From IMG/VR virus record IMGVR_UViG_3300021356_000007, positions 27,889 through 91,888 of that record: a DNA stretch of 64,000 nucleotides. One strand, 5' to 3'. Below, piece after piece: positions 1 through 7,727 of this stretch. The DNA comes from a virus. The position numbers were made by a program, and so were the translations under genes. Position 1 is the stretch's first letter. Each line of letters opens with the position of its first letter. The notes under the pieces were generated by a model, which worked only from the letters and a program-made list of their open reading frames with translations, searched no databases and was not told where the DNA came from.

Positions 1-658
1 GTTGCTGTCCATACCTTTGTGCATCGAGTCTTAGAGGTTGTTTGGTTTCAACACCTAAGTGAGTCCTGTGTACAGCAAGAGGGGCTCTATCTAATCCTCT
101 CTTTTTCTGAGGACTCATAGTCCTTGACTGTTGTTTAGAACGCCTACTGGTTGCTGATGCGATGTTAGAACCGCCCGGTTGAATCTCAAATTGAGGCTGA
201 CTCCAAGTCTTATCCTTGGCAGTACCCATCTCATCTAACTTAGACTTCATCAAACTAGACCAAGCATCCTCCATAGGCTCACCTGTAGCGAGCATACCGC
301 CCGGTGCAGGCATAGTCCCAGTAGCAGCACCAAGACTGAGGTTACCCATATCGGGCATACCTGTCATAGCACCGAACTGCTGACCTTCATTGAATTGGTC
401 GCTCATCTGTAAAGGGTCTTCTTCTTCCTCCATCATAGGAGGCATCATAGGAGGTTCTTGTTGAGGGATTGATATTTGTAGATGCGGTAGAGTTTCACTC
501 ATAACAGGCTTTTCCTTTTCAGCCTGCTTTTCGTCACGCACCTTTTCCATTTCTTCAGGGTCGCCATAACCATGCTTGTAGTCTTCATCTTTGGAATAAC
601 CAAGATTAGACTCACTTCTAGGTGAGTACATGCGTGTATCAGAACCTGTACTTGGCAT
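1..658 (-). CDS. Tagged low-complexity virion-type protein, C-terminus beyond window edge
   Basis: The frame is open from an ATG at 658 to the left edge, at least 219 codons, so the C-terminus is missing. The protein is Met, Pro, Gln and Glu rich and looks disordered. Around residue 133 it carries GEPMEDAWSSLMKSK, a form of the AW..LK motif found at the ends of several neighbouring proteins; the same GEPM-xx-AW context recurs at the C-terminus of the 8101-8925 protein. It is the most downstream visible gene of the leftward operon. No enzymatic motif is seen. A scaffold, internal virion or packaging-linked role is inference from composition and position. Confidence 0.7.
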   Translation of the reverse strand, partial: MPSTGSDTRMYSPRSESNLGYSKDEDYKHGYGDPEEMEKVRDEKQAEKEKPVMSETLPHLQISIPQQEPPMMPPMMEEEEDPLQMSDQFNEGQQFGAMTGMPDMGNLSLGAATGTMPAPGGMLATGEPMEDAWSSLMKSKLDEMGTAKDKTWSQPQFEIQPGGSNIASATSRRSKQQSRTMSPQKKRGLDRAPLAVHRTHLGVETKQPLRLDAQRYGQQ

Positions 659-669
659 GTTTCTTCACC

Positions 670-1371
670 TCATAAAATGTCAAGGATGTCCTCATCCACT
701 GTTCCATCAGCGTTGGCGAGTAGGCTGGCCTTGACTCGCTTCCATACATCGGTACTTTCTTTGCCTAATTCAACTTTGAGGACATTTATCGTATTATTGG
801 CTACATTTGTAGATGGTTCAGCCCATTTTTCTTGGTAAGCACTCAAATCCTTGAGTGTCTCTCTGACCTCTTTGTGGAGTCTTACCATGTCACTGATGAC
901 ACCGTCATCGTGTATGTTGGTTTCTTCCATATACTGTGCTAACTTACCGTTCAGTCCTTGTACATTGTTCCTAAGAATATCAATTTCTTCGCCTACTTTG
1001 ATAGCAACTACGGCTGCGGAACTCTTTCTAACTAGAGGCTGGAAGTGTTGCTTCATGTGTCTATACACTGAATCTTCACTGCACTCTAGTTCCGTGGCAA
1101 TATCGTCACTGGTCCTTTCACCTTCAAAATATGCTACTTCCAATTCCTTTCGATTCTCGCTAGTGCATACTGCACATGAATGATTAGAAGTAGAATGATA
1201 TTCACCTACATGATTTTTCATGTGACGCTCTGCTGTGTTGGCTCTCCAGCCCATATCTTTATCCATTATTTGGGGGTTAGCGATACCGTCAATGATACTC
1301 TGCTCTAAAGCATCACGGTCACCATGTTGACAAAAAGAACAACTTCTCTTTGTCTGACGAGTACCTCCCAT
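670..1371 (-). CDS. Duplicated CxxC-HxxxH zinc/HTH DNA-binding protein, possible small terminase-like
   Basis: The N-terminal half holds two copies of a unit with CxxC followed about 35 residues later by HxxxH (C11, C14, H50, H54; then C66, C69, H105, H109). The helix before each HxxxH looks like a helix-turn-helix recognition segment (for example DDIATELECSEDSVYRHM). The C-terminal half is helical, with LNGKLAQYM and TLKDLSAY stretches typical of phage proteins often annotated as small terminase or packaging regulators. I use the ATG at 1371 because an upstream start at 1428 would run into the divergent gene. DNA binding is well supported by motif; a terminase small subunit role is inference. 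Confidence 0.7.
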   Translation of the reverse strand: MGGTRQTKRSCSFCQHGDRDALEQSIIDGIANPQIMDKDMGWRANTAERHMKNHVGEYHSTSNHSCAVCTSENRKELEVAYFEGERTSDDIATELECSEDSVYRHMKQHFQPLVRKSSAAVVAIKVGEEIDILRNNVQGLNGKLAQYMEETNIHDDGVISDMVRLHKEVRETLKDLSAYQEKWAEPSTNVANNTINVLKVELGKESTDVWKRVKASLLANADGTVDEDILDIL

Positions 1372-1392
1372 ACCATGTCGGAGGGGGCTGGT

Positions 1393-1743
1393 ATGAATAA
1401 CCTTTTTGAATGGGAAGGTTACCCTCATTTTGTGAAACTGCCTAGAATTAAGCCCAAAATCATGGGTGTACCTGTTTCTATAGAAACTGCTCGTGGCTTG
1501 TCAAGAGCCTCTAAGGATATATTAAGAAAAAGAGTAGTCCCTGAAGAAATAAAGCAAGAAAGACTCGACATTTGTATGTCCTGTCCCAGTTGGAAAAACT
1601 ACAGATGTATGGAATGTGGTTGTCAAATGCGTGTCAAGACTACACTAACATCGAGCAGATGCCCCAAAGGTAAATGGAAAGAGTACCTAGACTTCAGAAA
1701 TACGGGAATAAATACCAGTCAACATGAAGAAAGCACCGAATAA
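1393..1743 (+). CDS. Zinc-ribbon protein of a phage-wide family
   Basis: A 116-residue protein whose middle and C-terminal part holds CMSCPSWKNYRCMECGCQM followed by a CPKGKW ending, giving a four to five Cys zinc ribbon. The pattern IC.SC....CxxCGC.M..KT.L..S.CP.GKW is familiar from many tailed phage genomes. The ATG at 1393 has a GGAGGGGG ribosome binding sequence just upstream. It is the only plus-strand gene in the leftward late block, lies divergent from the 670-1371 gene and overlaps the next minus gene by 57 bp at the 3 prime end. Function is unknown; nucleic-acid or protein binding is likely. Confidence 0.8.
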   Translation: MNNLFEWEGYPHFVKLPRIKPKIMGVPVSIETARGLSRASKDILRKRVVPEEIKQERLDICMSCPSWKNYRCMECGCQMRVKTTLTSSRCPKGKWKEYLDFRNTGINTSQHEESTE

Positions 1744-1929
1744 TCCCAGCACAAGGTAAGCCATTGTATTACTAGCCATCTTGCCACCTGATGTCAGCAG
1801 TAAAACTGTGAGAGTGACTATTATTGTCAATAGTTGAACCATAACCATGTCAATGATTACACTTTTACGAGGTGCAAATATTTCCATAGCAGTCCCTGAA
1901 AAGCCAGCAATTGGTGTAAAATCCTTCAT
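1687..1929 (-). CDS. Small protein with two membrane segments
   Basis: An 80-residue protein with two strongly hydrophobic segments (about residues 27-46 and 55-73) separated by a short SGGKMASN loop. The size and two-helix hairpin layout are compatible with a holin-like or virion membrane protein, but no family is recognised. It sits just upstream in transcription of the zinc-finger gene and downstream of the Met/Gln-rich gene, in the same cluster as the GTPase and other membrane proteins. Its 3 prime end overlaps the convergent 1393-1743 gene. Confidence 0.65.
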   Translation of the reverse strand: MKDFTPIAGFSGTAMEIFAPRKSVIIDMVMVQLLTIIVTLTVLLLTSGGKMASNTMAYLVLGLFGAFFMLTGIYSRISEV

Positions 1930-1934
1930 CTATA

Positions 1935-2567
1935 TCACCTCGTACCCATAAAATTACCCATGAACTTACCCGCAGCAGAACCTGCCTTGTCCATCAGATT
2001 GTCATTAGCCAGTGCAGCACTCAAAGCCCCGCCCATCATAGATTGTTGAGCGAAAGCAGCAATCTGCTGTTGCTGCATCTCTGCGTTTTGAATACTCTGT
2101 TGACTTGCCATCTGTAAATTACTGAACTGACCTTTGACATTCTCTGCACTCATAGTCTGTAGACTATCAGGTAGAGAAGTTACATCCATTTTCATTGTCC
2201 CTTCTTTGTCGTTAATCACGAATTCGGCATTCTTTAGTATCTCAAGTACAGAAAAACTCACTAAATCGTTCATCATTTGTAAGAAAACAGCCATCTGAGC
2301 CCCTACTACGAACCTATCAATAGGTGCAAGTGAGCGCATCATAGCCATTTGTATCTCCATTTCACTCGGAGGTTGTATAGGTTGCTGCATCATATTCGCT
2401 TGCATACCCATTCCGCCCATCATTCCGCCCACAAATGTATTCTGAGAAGCCTGTTGCATCATACCTTGTGGTGCGAATGGGTTCATTTGGGCAGCCATTG
2501 GGCTAGAATTACCTTGTGCGCTGAGATTCAGTGCGCCGTTTTGCTGTTGTCCATTACCAAATATCAT
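1935..2567 (-). CDS. Met/Gln-rich protein of unknown function
   Basis: A 210-residue protein with a low-complexity N-terminus rich in Gln, Met and Asn (for example GGMMGGMGMQANMMQQ), a more ordered helical middle (PIDRFVVGAQMAVFLQMMND and following) and a Gln/Ala-rich helical tail ending GKFMGNFMGTR. Such composition is typical of scaffold or internal virion proteins, but that is inference. It is preceded by a GGTGAAA-type ribosome binding sequence and is embedded in a run of closely packed minus-strand genes. Confidence 0.65.
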   Translation of the reverse strand: MIFGNGQQQNGALNLSAQGNSSPMAAQMNPFAPQGMMQQASQNTFVGGMMGGMGMQANMMQQPIQPPSEMEIQMAMMRSLAPIDRFVVGAQMAVFLQMMNDLVSFSVLEILKNAEFVINDKEGTMKMDVTSLPDSLQTMSAENVKGQFSNLQMASQQSIQNAEMQQQQIAAFAQQSMMGGALSAALANDNLMDKAGSAAGKFMGNFMGTR

Positions 2568-2578
2568 ATCTTTTCACC

Positions 2579-3592
2579 TCATACTGTGGATTGTGTAAAT
2601 ATACCTTGCTCTGTCTGTGGCAGGACATCCTGATTGATAACACCATTGGCATTTTCTTGGGGTAAACTCTGCGCTACACTAGGTTGAGGGACTTGATTTA
2701 TACCCAATTGAGTGATAGCATCGGACAAAGTAGGGCTCATATTAGCCATTTCTTGTTGAAATAGCCTCAAATCGAACACAATCATAGTCACATCGTTGAT
2801 TCCAGTCTCAGGATTCTTGTAATGTAATAGGTTAATACCGTTATATGCCTTAGAATCCTTCTCTAATTGCATGAAAAATGGCTCATATTTCTTCAATAAT
2901 TCAGGTGTATTGTCCTTCTTTTTGACTACTGCAATGGGTACAGCGACTGTAGAAACGCCCTTTTTCACCATTTCTTTCATGCCCATGCTAGTTTTATTGT
3001 GGTCTTTGTCTGCTTCAGACTCCCATTTGCACAATAAATGGTACAAATGTAGGTGTTCAGGGCAATATGTACCCTTCATTTTCCTACCATTAGTAACTTG
3101 TTCTCTTGCTACAAAGGCTTCAGGGGCATTAGTTACAGGGTTTTTCCAATACATTTCCCACAAACTCTTACCTGAAACCTCATCTGTAATCTTAGCATAG
3201 AGATTATCATACTTGATTAACTCTTCACAGTCACAACCATCAATCACACAAAGATTACTTTGTCTATTATATCTATATTTTCTACCCCAAATCCACCTTA
3301 GAGGACTGTACCACTTACGCTTAGTAGGTGTCAAAAGCCTTCTCGCACTTCTGATGTCTTGTTTTCTTGCCTTTCTTGGGTCAGGGTGACGACTTGGGTA
3401 GAAATTCACCTTTGGAACTTCTATATTCTGCTTAGCAATTTCTTGCATACCTTGTTGAGCAGCCTGCATTTCGAGTAACTGTTCATGACTAGCATTACCC
3501 TGCTGGCTCAAAGCCATCATGTGCGCCTGACTCATATTAGCCAAATTCACATCCCCTTGTGGGACTCTTCCATATCCGCCTATCCTCATCAT
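2579..3592 (-). CDS. Conserved-looking virion-cluster protein with a Cys/His centre
   Basis: A 337-residue protein. The first 60 residues are Gln, Met and Ala rich. The centre is basic (RKARKQDIRSARRLLTPTKR) and then holds CVIDGCDCEEL and, 70 residues later, CPEHLHLYHLLC, which together could bind a metal. The C-terminus is again Gln-rich. No known family is recognised. It lies immediately upstream, by coordinate, of the GTPase gene with 8 bp between them, so the two are probably co-transcribed and may work together. Confidence 0.7.
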   Translation of the reverse strand: MMRIGGYGRVPQGDVNLANMSQAHMMALSQQGNASHEQLLEMQAAQQGMQEIAKQNIEVPKVNFYPSRHPDPRKARKQDIRSARRLLTPTKRKWYSPLRWIWGRKYRYNRQSNLCVIDGCDCEELIKYDNLYAKITDEVSGKSLWEMYWKNPVTNAPEAFVAREQVTNGRKMKGTYCPEHLHLYHLLCKWESEADKDHNKTSMGMKEMVKKGVSTVAVPIAVVKKKDNTPELLKKYEPFFMQLEKDSKAYNGINLLHYKNPETGINDVTMIVFDLRLFQQEMANMSPTLSDAITQLGINQVPQPSVAQSLPQENANGVINQDVLPQTEQGIFTQSTV

Positions 3593-3600
3593 AATATCAC

Positions 3601-4317
3601 CTAACTTAGTAACTCCATCATTGTATTTTCAACATTCCAGCCTATTCTTGTAGCCATCATTCCCCTCTTCGTAGGAACGCCCGCTTTTTGGAGGCGTACA
3701 AGGTCTTCTCTGAAGGGGTCGAACATCTTGTGTTCACCCAATCTTTGTTGCTGCCAAAGTATATTGGCTTGCTCATCCCACCATTCATCTGCTTTATTTG
3801 CAACCAACATAATAGTCTTTGGAACATACTTTTTACCTCTCAATCTACTTTTAAAATTTCTATAACGATACTGCCTGTGGAGTATTGAATCTACGAGGAA
3901 CTTAAAACCCCCCACTGCTTGTACTGCTGGGTCTCCACCTAATGTAGTTCTGTTATCAAATAAGAATATAATGGCTTCAACTTGTCTATTAACCATATCA
4001 TCTATCCAAAGATTCCAAAACCTTTCCTCACCTGCTATGTCAGAAGAATAAACTACTCTCTTGTCACCTTTCCAAGCAACTCTTTTTCTTGTAGGGTTTG
4101 GTAACAAGAATCTGTTTATACCCGGCACTTTGAAATGTTTAGTCCTTTCACTAAGAGGTATCTCTTCCATTTCGCCCGGTGTTGTCATGTAGCGGTCAAG
4201 TGTAGTCTTACCTACCATTGTCGGTCCGTACACCCCTACTCTTCTTGGCTTCCAGTAGTGGTAGAATTCCTTAGCGAACACCACTCCGCCAACTAAAGCA
4301 CTACCACCCAATGACAT
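3601..4317 (-). CDS. Ras/Rab/Arf-like small GTPase with hydrophobic N-terminus
   Basis: A 238-residue protein with a full set of small-GTPase motifs: G1 P-loop GPTMVGKTT at residues 31-39, G3 DIAGEERF at 93-100 (compare the Rab/Ras DTAGQERF), G4 NKAD at 174-177, and a C-terminal ATRIGWNVENTMMEL segment that resembles the G5 plus last helix of Rab proteins. The first 20 residues (GGSALVGGVVFAKEF) are hydrophobic and could be a membrane anchor. Family knowledge says such proteins bind and hydrolyse GTP as switches. Neighbours on both sides encode membrane or metal-binding proteins. Finding this fold in a late viral operon is unusual. The motifs make GTPase identity strong; its role is unknown. 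Confidence 0.88.
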   Translation of the reverse strand: MSLGGSALVGGVVFAKEFYHYWKPRRVGVYGPTMVGKTTLDRYMTTPGEMEEIPLSERTKHFKVPGINRFLLPNPTRKRVAWKGDKRVVYSSDIAGEERFWNLWIDDMVNRQVEAIIFLFDNRTTLGGDPAVQAVGGFKFLVDSILHRQYRYRNFKSRLRGKKYVPKTIMLVANKADEWWDEQANILWQQQRLGEHKMFDPFREDLVRLQKAGVPTKRGMMATRIGWNVENTMMELLS

Positions 4318-4318
4318 T

Positions 4319-4576
4319 TCAATTTCTCCAACTGAATATAGCGTCAGACCACTCTCTTAACTTTTCTTTGAGCCAGTCTCCAGTTGACTCCCATAAATTC
4401 CAATCAGTGTAAAACTCAAACGCACTGACTACAAACGCAGTACAAACAGAAAAAATGACGGTCCTAATCCAGCCCCACCCTCTTTCGTATGCTACATCAA
4501 CCGTATTGGCTATGTGCATACTCCTCAGTGTTTCTTCAACTGCGTCATCACTGGGGGTCTTGAAGATTCGACCCAT
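4319..4576 (-). CDS. Single-pass membrane protein next to the GTPase
   Basis: An 85-residue protein with one clear membrane helix (about residues 34-55, WGWIRTVIFSVCTAFVVSAF) and a Trp-rich amphipathic C-terminus (WLKEKLREWSDAIFSWRN). Its stop is separated from the start of the GTPase gene by a single base, which argues for translational coupling and a joint role at a membrane. No known family recognised. Confidence 0.7.
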   Translation of the reverse strand: MGRIFKTPSDDAVEETLRSMHIANTVDVAYERGWGWIRTVIFSVCTAFVVSAFEFYTDWNLWESTGDWLKEKLREWSDAIFSWRN

Positions 4577-4582
4577 AAGTTA

Positions 4583-5137
4583 TCACTTCTCCTTTTTCTT
4601 GAATGTCCCATCTGCGTTTCTCTTTCTCTTAGCGTCTTTTTCATCATCAGTTTCTTCGAATGTTAAACCAAGTGACATAGGCTCTTTTGATACTGGTTGA
4701 GTTGCTGGTACAAAATCAGCAGTGCTAGTAGTAGGTGGATTCATCCTTTCTTGAATCCAAGGTGGAGTTTGACCGGGGTTTTGCTCAAGCCAGTTTAGTT
4801 CAGCCTCCAACTGTGCTTCTTGAAGTCTTAATTCCATGTCTTGTCTTCTACGGTCAAAGTTCATCTCCATACTTCTGTACCTTGTTTTTCTCTGTTTTTC
4901 CTGTGCGGCCAATCTCGCTCTTTCATCCATACCTTGTTGGAAGAACATTTTGAAAAGATAGTACGCTACACCCTGAACAGCAAATGCTGCCATAGCATAA
5001 GTAATTCCGTTAACTGTAGGGTCGTCTAATTTTAACCAGTATTCTGCATCGAAAACGGCTATTGCTATACCGATTGATACGGCTTGGGTGAGTATCAAAC
5101 CCATCAATCTTATTTCTGCTTGGTCTACATCTCTCAT
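4583..5137 (-). CDS. Two-helix membrane protein with cytoplasmic coiled coil
   Basis: Two hydrophobic segments near the N-terminus (around LMGLILTQAVSIGIAIAVF and ITYAMAAFAVQGVAYYLF) are followed by a long charged helix rich in Arg, Glu and Gln (RARLAAQEKQRKTRYRSMEM onward) likely to form a coiled coil, then a Pro-rich stretch and a basic end, RKRNADGTFKKKEK. I prefer the ATG at 5137; a GTG at 5188 would add 17 residues. It sits upstream of the single-pass membrane protein and the GTPase in the same operon, so the three probably form one membrane module. Confidence 0.7.
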   Translation of the reverse strand: MRDVDQAEIRLMGLILTQAVSIGIAIAVFDAEYWLKLDDPTVNGITYAMAAFAVQGVAYYLFKMFFQQGMDERARLAAQEKQRKTRYRSMEMNFDRRRQDMELRLQEAQLEAELNWLEQNPGQTPPWIQERMNPPTTSTADFVPATQPVSKEPMSLGLTFEETDDEKDAKRKRNADGTFKKKEK

Positions 5138-5221
5138 TGTCTCTCTGCCACTCTGCAAAGTTATCCCTCTAACCTTCTGCAAGACCACTGCGTAAATAAA
5201 GGTATCACAAAATTAGAAGGC

Positions 5222-5257
5222 GGGTCGGCAGGGAATGAGAGAGAACCTGACCGACCC
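5222..5257. terminator. GC-rich hairpin between minus-strand genes
   Basis: GGGTCGG at 5222-5228 pairs with CCGACCC at 5251-5257, extended by AGG against CCT inside the arm, with a purine-rich loop. It lies in the 88-bp gap after the stop of the 5277-6572 gene and before the membrane-protein gene. It may be a transcript-processing or termination structure. There is no long T run after it, so classical intrinsic termination is uncertain. Confidence 0.45.
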
Positions 5258-5276
5258 ATGTGTTGTAATTATATCA

Positions 5277-6572
5277 TCAATCTTTTTTCTTTTCAGAATC
5301 AAGTTTTTCCCTCTTGCCATTCTTTGAAGGGCCCGGGCCTGCTTTAGAACCGATAACAATAACCATGCCATGTGCTGGCTTTTTGCTACCTTCTTTTTTG
5401 TTCAAATCTTCTTCACCTTTACCGTCAGCAGCGAACTTAGGGACTTTCTTGCCCTCATGCTCTACCATTTCCAGTTCTCCCTTAGCCGTACATCCCATTT
5501 TATTGACGCAGTTTTCTTTACCGCATCCGGGGCATTTAGCCTTAGACATTTCTTCATTCATCCCGTAAGGGCAGGTCATTTTACCGATGCACTCAGGTTT
5601 AGCGCATCCAGCGCACCTTGCTTTGTACATCATATCTTCAACTTGCTTCTTTATTTCTTCGCCTATATTGTTTGTAAACATATACTCACCTAATGATTTC
5701 CTAGTCCCGCCATACTCTGCCTGTTGTTCGAAAGCAGAACCCTGATTCGGATTCCAAATCTCTCTATCAAGAACAGAACTACTCTGAACATTGGAAATAT
5801 CACCCATACCTGCATTAGTCTGACCTAGACCAAATGTTGAACCTGAACCACCCCCACCAATCAAAGACGAAAGGTTTGTCCCTTGCCCGCCACCGCCACC
5901 ACCGGGCGTATTATTTTGCATATAATTCAGACCTGCCATACCGAGTCCTACTGCACCTGCACCCAAAGCACCAAGACCAGCCATTCTTCCAAGAGAAATA
6001 GACTCGTCTACTCCTTTAGCACCCCTTCCAATTTGACTGTAAGCACCTTGTCTGAAAGCACCCCTACGGGCAGCATCTGTTCCGGCTTCTCTTGCCATTC
6101 TTCGAGTATAAGGTTGGTTTCTTGCTAGTTCAAATAATCGAGCGTCTGCGTTAGCAGCAGTCACAGGAGGAAGTTGTCGGCTGACTGCATCAGCCTGCTC
6201 TCTTGCAATACGGTTTCTAGTAGCAGTTTCTGCTGCTTCTCTTGCTGCTGCTCTCTGTGAAGCAATTTGAGCCCCTCTTCTTCCAGCGAGTCTTCCCACT
6301 CCCTTAGCACCTAACTTAACTGCTGCACCTGCACCAAGACCTTGAGCCATTCCTGTACCAAACTCAAGTGCATTAGAACCAAAACTATCGTCACCTTCAG
6401 CGAGTTCCATACCAATGAATGGGTCTGTGATTTGATTATCACGGACATTCTTATAACCTTGATAAGCACCATAGCCCAATAATGCCAATGGTATAAGCGG
6501 AAGTGCCTTGTTTACGGTGTCTTCTTTAACCACCGACCATGCTCGGTCAATCGGCGAAATAGATTCCGACAT
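5277..6572 (-). CDS. AW-tagged, Gly/Ala-rich protein with two CxxCx4CxxxxC metal motifs
   Basis: The 431-residue product starts MSESISPIDRAWSVVKED, the AW..LK-type tag shared with other late proteins; I use this ATG because 23 upstream codons would overlap the preceding gene. Then come a hydrophobic stretch (LPLIPLALLGYGAY), an Ala/Arg-rich helical region, Gly-rich hydrophobic segments near MAGLGALGAGAVGLGMAGL and GGGGGGQG, and a C-terminus with paired motifs CAGCAKPECIGKMTC and CPGCGKENCVNKMGC. These resemble twin zinc modules. The mix of membrane-active and disordered regions fits an internal or ejected virion protein, but this is inference. Confidence 0.75.
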   Translation of the reverse strand: MSESISPIDRAWSVVKEDTVNKALPLIPLALLGYGAYQGYKNVRDNQITDPFIGMELAEGDDSFGSNALEFGTGMAQGLGAGAAVKLGAKGVGRLAGRRGAQIASQRAAAREAAETATRNRIAREQADAVSRQLPPVTAANADARLFELARNQPYTRRMAREAGTDAARRGAFRQGAYSQIGRGAKGVDESISLGRMAGLGALGAGAVGLGMAGLNYMQNNTPGGGGGGQGTNLSSLIGGGGSGSTFGLGQTNAGMGDISNVQSSSVLDREIWNPNQGSAFEQQAEYGGTRKSLGEYMFTNNIGEEIKKQVEDMMYKARCAGCAKPECIGKMTCPYGMNEEMSKAKCPGCGKENCVNKMGCTAKGELEMVEHEGKKVPKFAADGKGEEDLNKKEGSKKPAHGMVIVIGSKAGPGPSKNGKREKLDSEKKKD

Positions 6573-6750
6573 GAATATCCCCATGCTGTTTGTTTTCATA
6601 AGCCTGTTGCAAGTAATGGTAACTTTCTGCGGCTTCAACAAGTAGGTTCATAGCCTCTATGCTACCGTCTTGAAGGTCTTGTATCTTACTCAAGTTGTAT
6701 TCACTAACCTTGAGTAACTCTTTCAAAAGTGTGTTCCAAAAATCTTCCAA
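6547..6750 (-). CDS. Small helical protein with a degenerate AW tag
   Basis: A 67-residue, probably all-helical protein beginning MEDFWNTLLKELLKVSE, which looks like a variant of the AW..LK tag with Phe in place of Ala. Its 3 prime end overlaps the start of the next gene (6572) by 26 bp, which is usual in this operon. It may be a structural adaptor or simply carry the tag followed by a short helical body. No family recognised. Confidence 0.6.
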   Translation of the reverse strand: MEDFWNTLLKELLKVSEYNLSKIQDLQDGSIEAMNLLVEAAESYHYLQQAYENKQHGDIHVGIYFAD

Positions 6751-6760
6751 GTCAGTCCCT

Positions 6761-7324
6761 CTACCTAACCAGTACTATATCTGATTTAAGAGTACCTCGT
6801 TCTTTGAAATGTCGGGCTCTGTTGCTATGAGGGTCTTCTGCTACCAAAGTGTGGTCTTTGGTGTGACTCATATCAGGTCCACCCTGTCCGTAAATACCTC
6901 TTTTCCTGCGCTCACGATTCAACTCTTCACGATACTTGACACGCTTAGGACTAGACTCATACTTCTTGTCATACTCCAACTTGTGCCTTTTGGCTTCAGG
7001 GCTGACAGGACTCTTGATAACCAAGACTCCTTTGACAATAGTAGGCTTACCGCCGACACCTTGTTTCTTAGCACGCTTTCTTTTGGTAGCAGCCTGCTTC
7101 TGACCGCTAGTCATTTCACCACTGGTCTTGGGTGTTTTGCTGCTGACTCTCACACTTGGTCTACACTTTGGATAGCCTTTGCTTCCTTTCTTGGCTTTCG
7201 ACCTACCACAAGGAGGGTGCTTACCATCCTTGTCTTTACGACTGACATCTACCCACTTTTCTTTGAACCATCTGTTGAGGTTCTTGACAACTAATGTGTC
7301 ATGACAAGTGCATCTATCGTTCAT
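6761..7324 (-). CDS. Basic protein with KWVDVSRKDKDGKHPPCGR motif, widespread in phages
   Basis: A 187-residue strongly basic protein. The N-terminus holds CTCHDTL and WFKEKWVDVSRKDKDGKH followed by PPCGRSKAKKG and YPKCRPSVRVSSKTPKT, a block I recognise from many uncultured marine phage and some large eukaryotic virus proteins. The C-terminal block PKRVKYREELNRERRKRGIY ... DMSHTKDHTLVAEDP ... ARHFKERGTLK is another widespread viral block. It likely binds nucleic acid or coats DNA in the particle, judged from charge only. It overlaps the next gene by 4 bp. Confidence 0.75.
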   Translation of the reverse strand: MNDRCTCHDTLVVKNLNRWFKEKWVDVSRKDKDGKHPPCGRSKAKKGSKGYPKCRPSVRVSSKTPKTSGEMTSGQKQAATKRKRAKKQGVGGKPTIVKGVLVIKSPVSPEAKRHKLEYDKKYESSPKRVKYREELNRERRKRGIYGQGGPDMSHTKDHTLVAEDPHSNRARHFKERGTLKSDIVLVR

Positions 7325-7527
7325 TTTTTACCCGCCCAAGCATCACATACATGGTCTGCTCGACACATGAAGTCGTACCATTCACAATAGCCCGTCATAG
7401 GGTCATCGGTCTTCGAGGAGTCCCACGCTTTACAATTACCGCACTTTTCAGAGCCAGTGGCTTTTCTATAATTAGGCGCATCCTCTTTGCCCTTAATTAT
7501 AGCCCACGCTTCTTCGAGAGGTATCAT
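7321..7527 (-). CDS. AW-tagged mini protein with Cys-rich domain
   Basis: A 68-residue protein made of an N-terminal tag, MIPLEEAWAIIKGKE, and a compact domain with CGNCKAWD, GYCEWYDFMC and VCDAW. Four to five Cys at these spacings recur in small phage proteins and suggest a metal-binding or disulfide fold. It shows that the tag can be attached to a minimal domain. ATGA overlaps join it to both neighbours. Confidence 0.75.
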   Translation of the reverse strand: MIPLEEAWAIIKGKEDAPNYRKATGSEKCGNCKAWDSSKTDDPMTGYCEWYDFMCRADHVCDAWAGKK

Positions 7528-7727
7528 TTCTTCTTCCCCTTTTTCTTACCACGGAACTTACCCTTACAGTATTGAACAGCCCAGCCATTTGCATAAGCAG
7601 ATGGATAAACTTTGAATTTTCTTTTTGCTGCTGCTTTACCAGCAGGACAGAGTTTCTTTTCTAAAAAATCAAAAGCAGAGTCGATACCTATGCAATGTCC
7701 ACAGTCGCACTCACTCAACAGTTCCAC
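7524..7727 (-). CDS. Small basic protein with CPAGKAAAKRKFKVYPSAYA motif
   Basis: A 67-residue protein with an N-terminal CDCGHC, then CPAGKAAAKRKFKVYPSAYA and NGWAVQYCKGKFRGKKKGKKK. The AAKRKFKVYPSAYAN block is a recognisable viral block seen in phages and in nucleocytoplasmic large DNA viruses, of unknown function. The strongly basic tail suggests DNA contact. It is coupled to the tagged mini protein by ATGA overlap. Confidence 0.75.
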   Translation of the reverse strand: MELLSECDCGHCIGIDSAFDFLEKKLCPAGKAAAKRKFKVYPSAYANGWAVQYCKGKFRGKKKGKKK

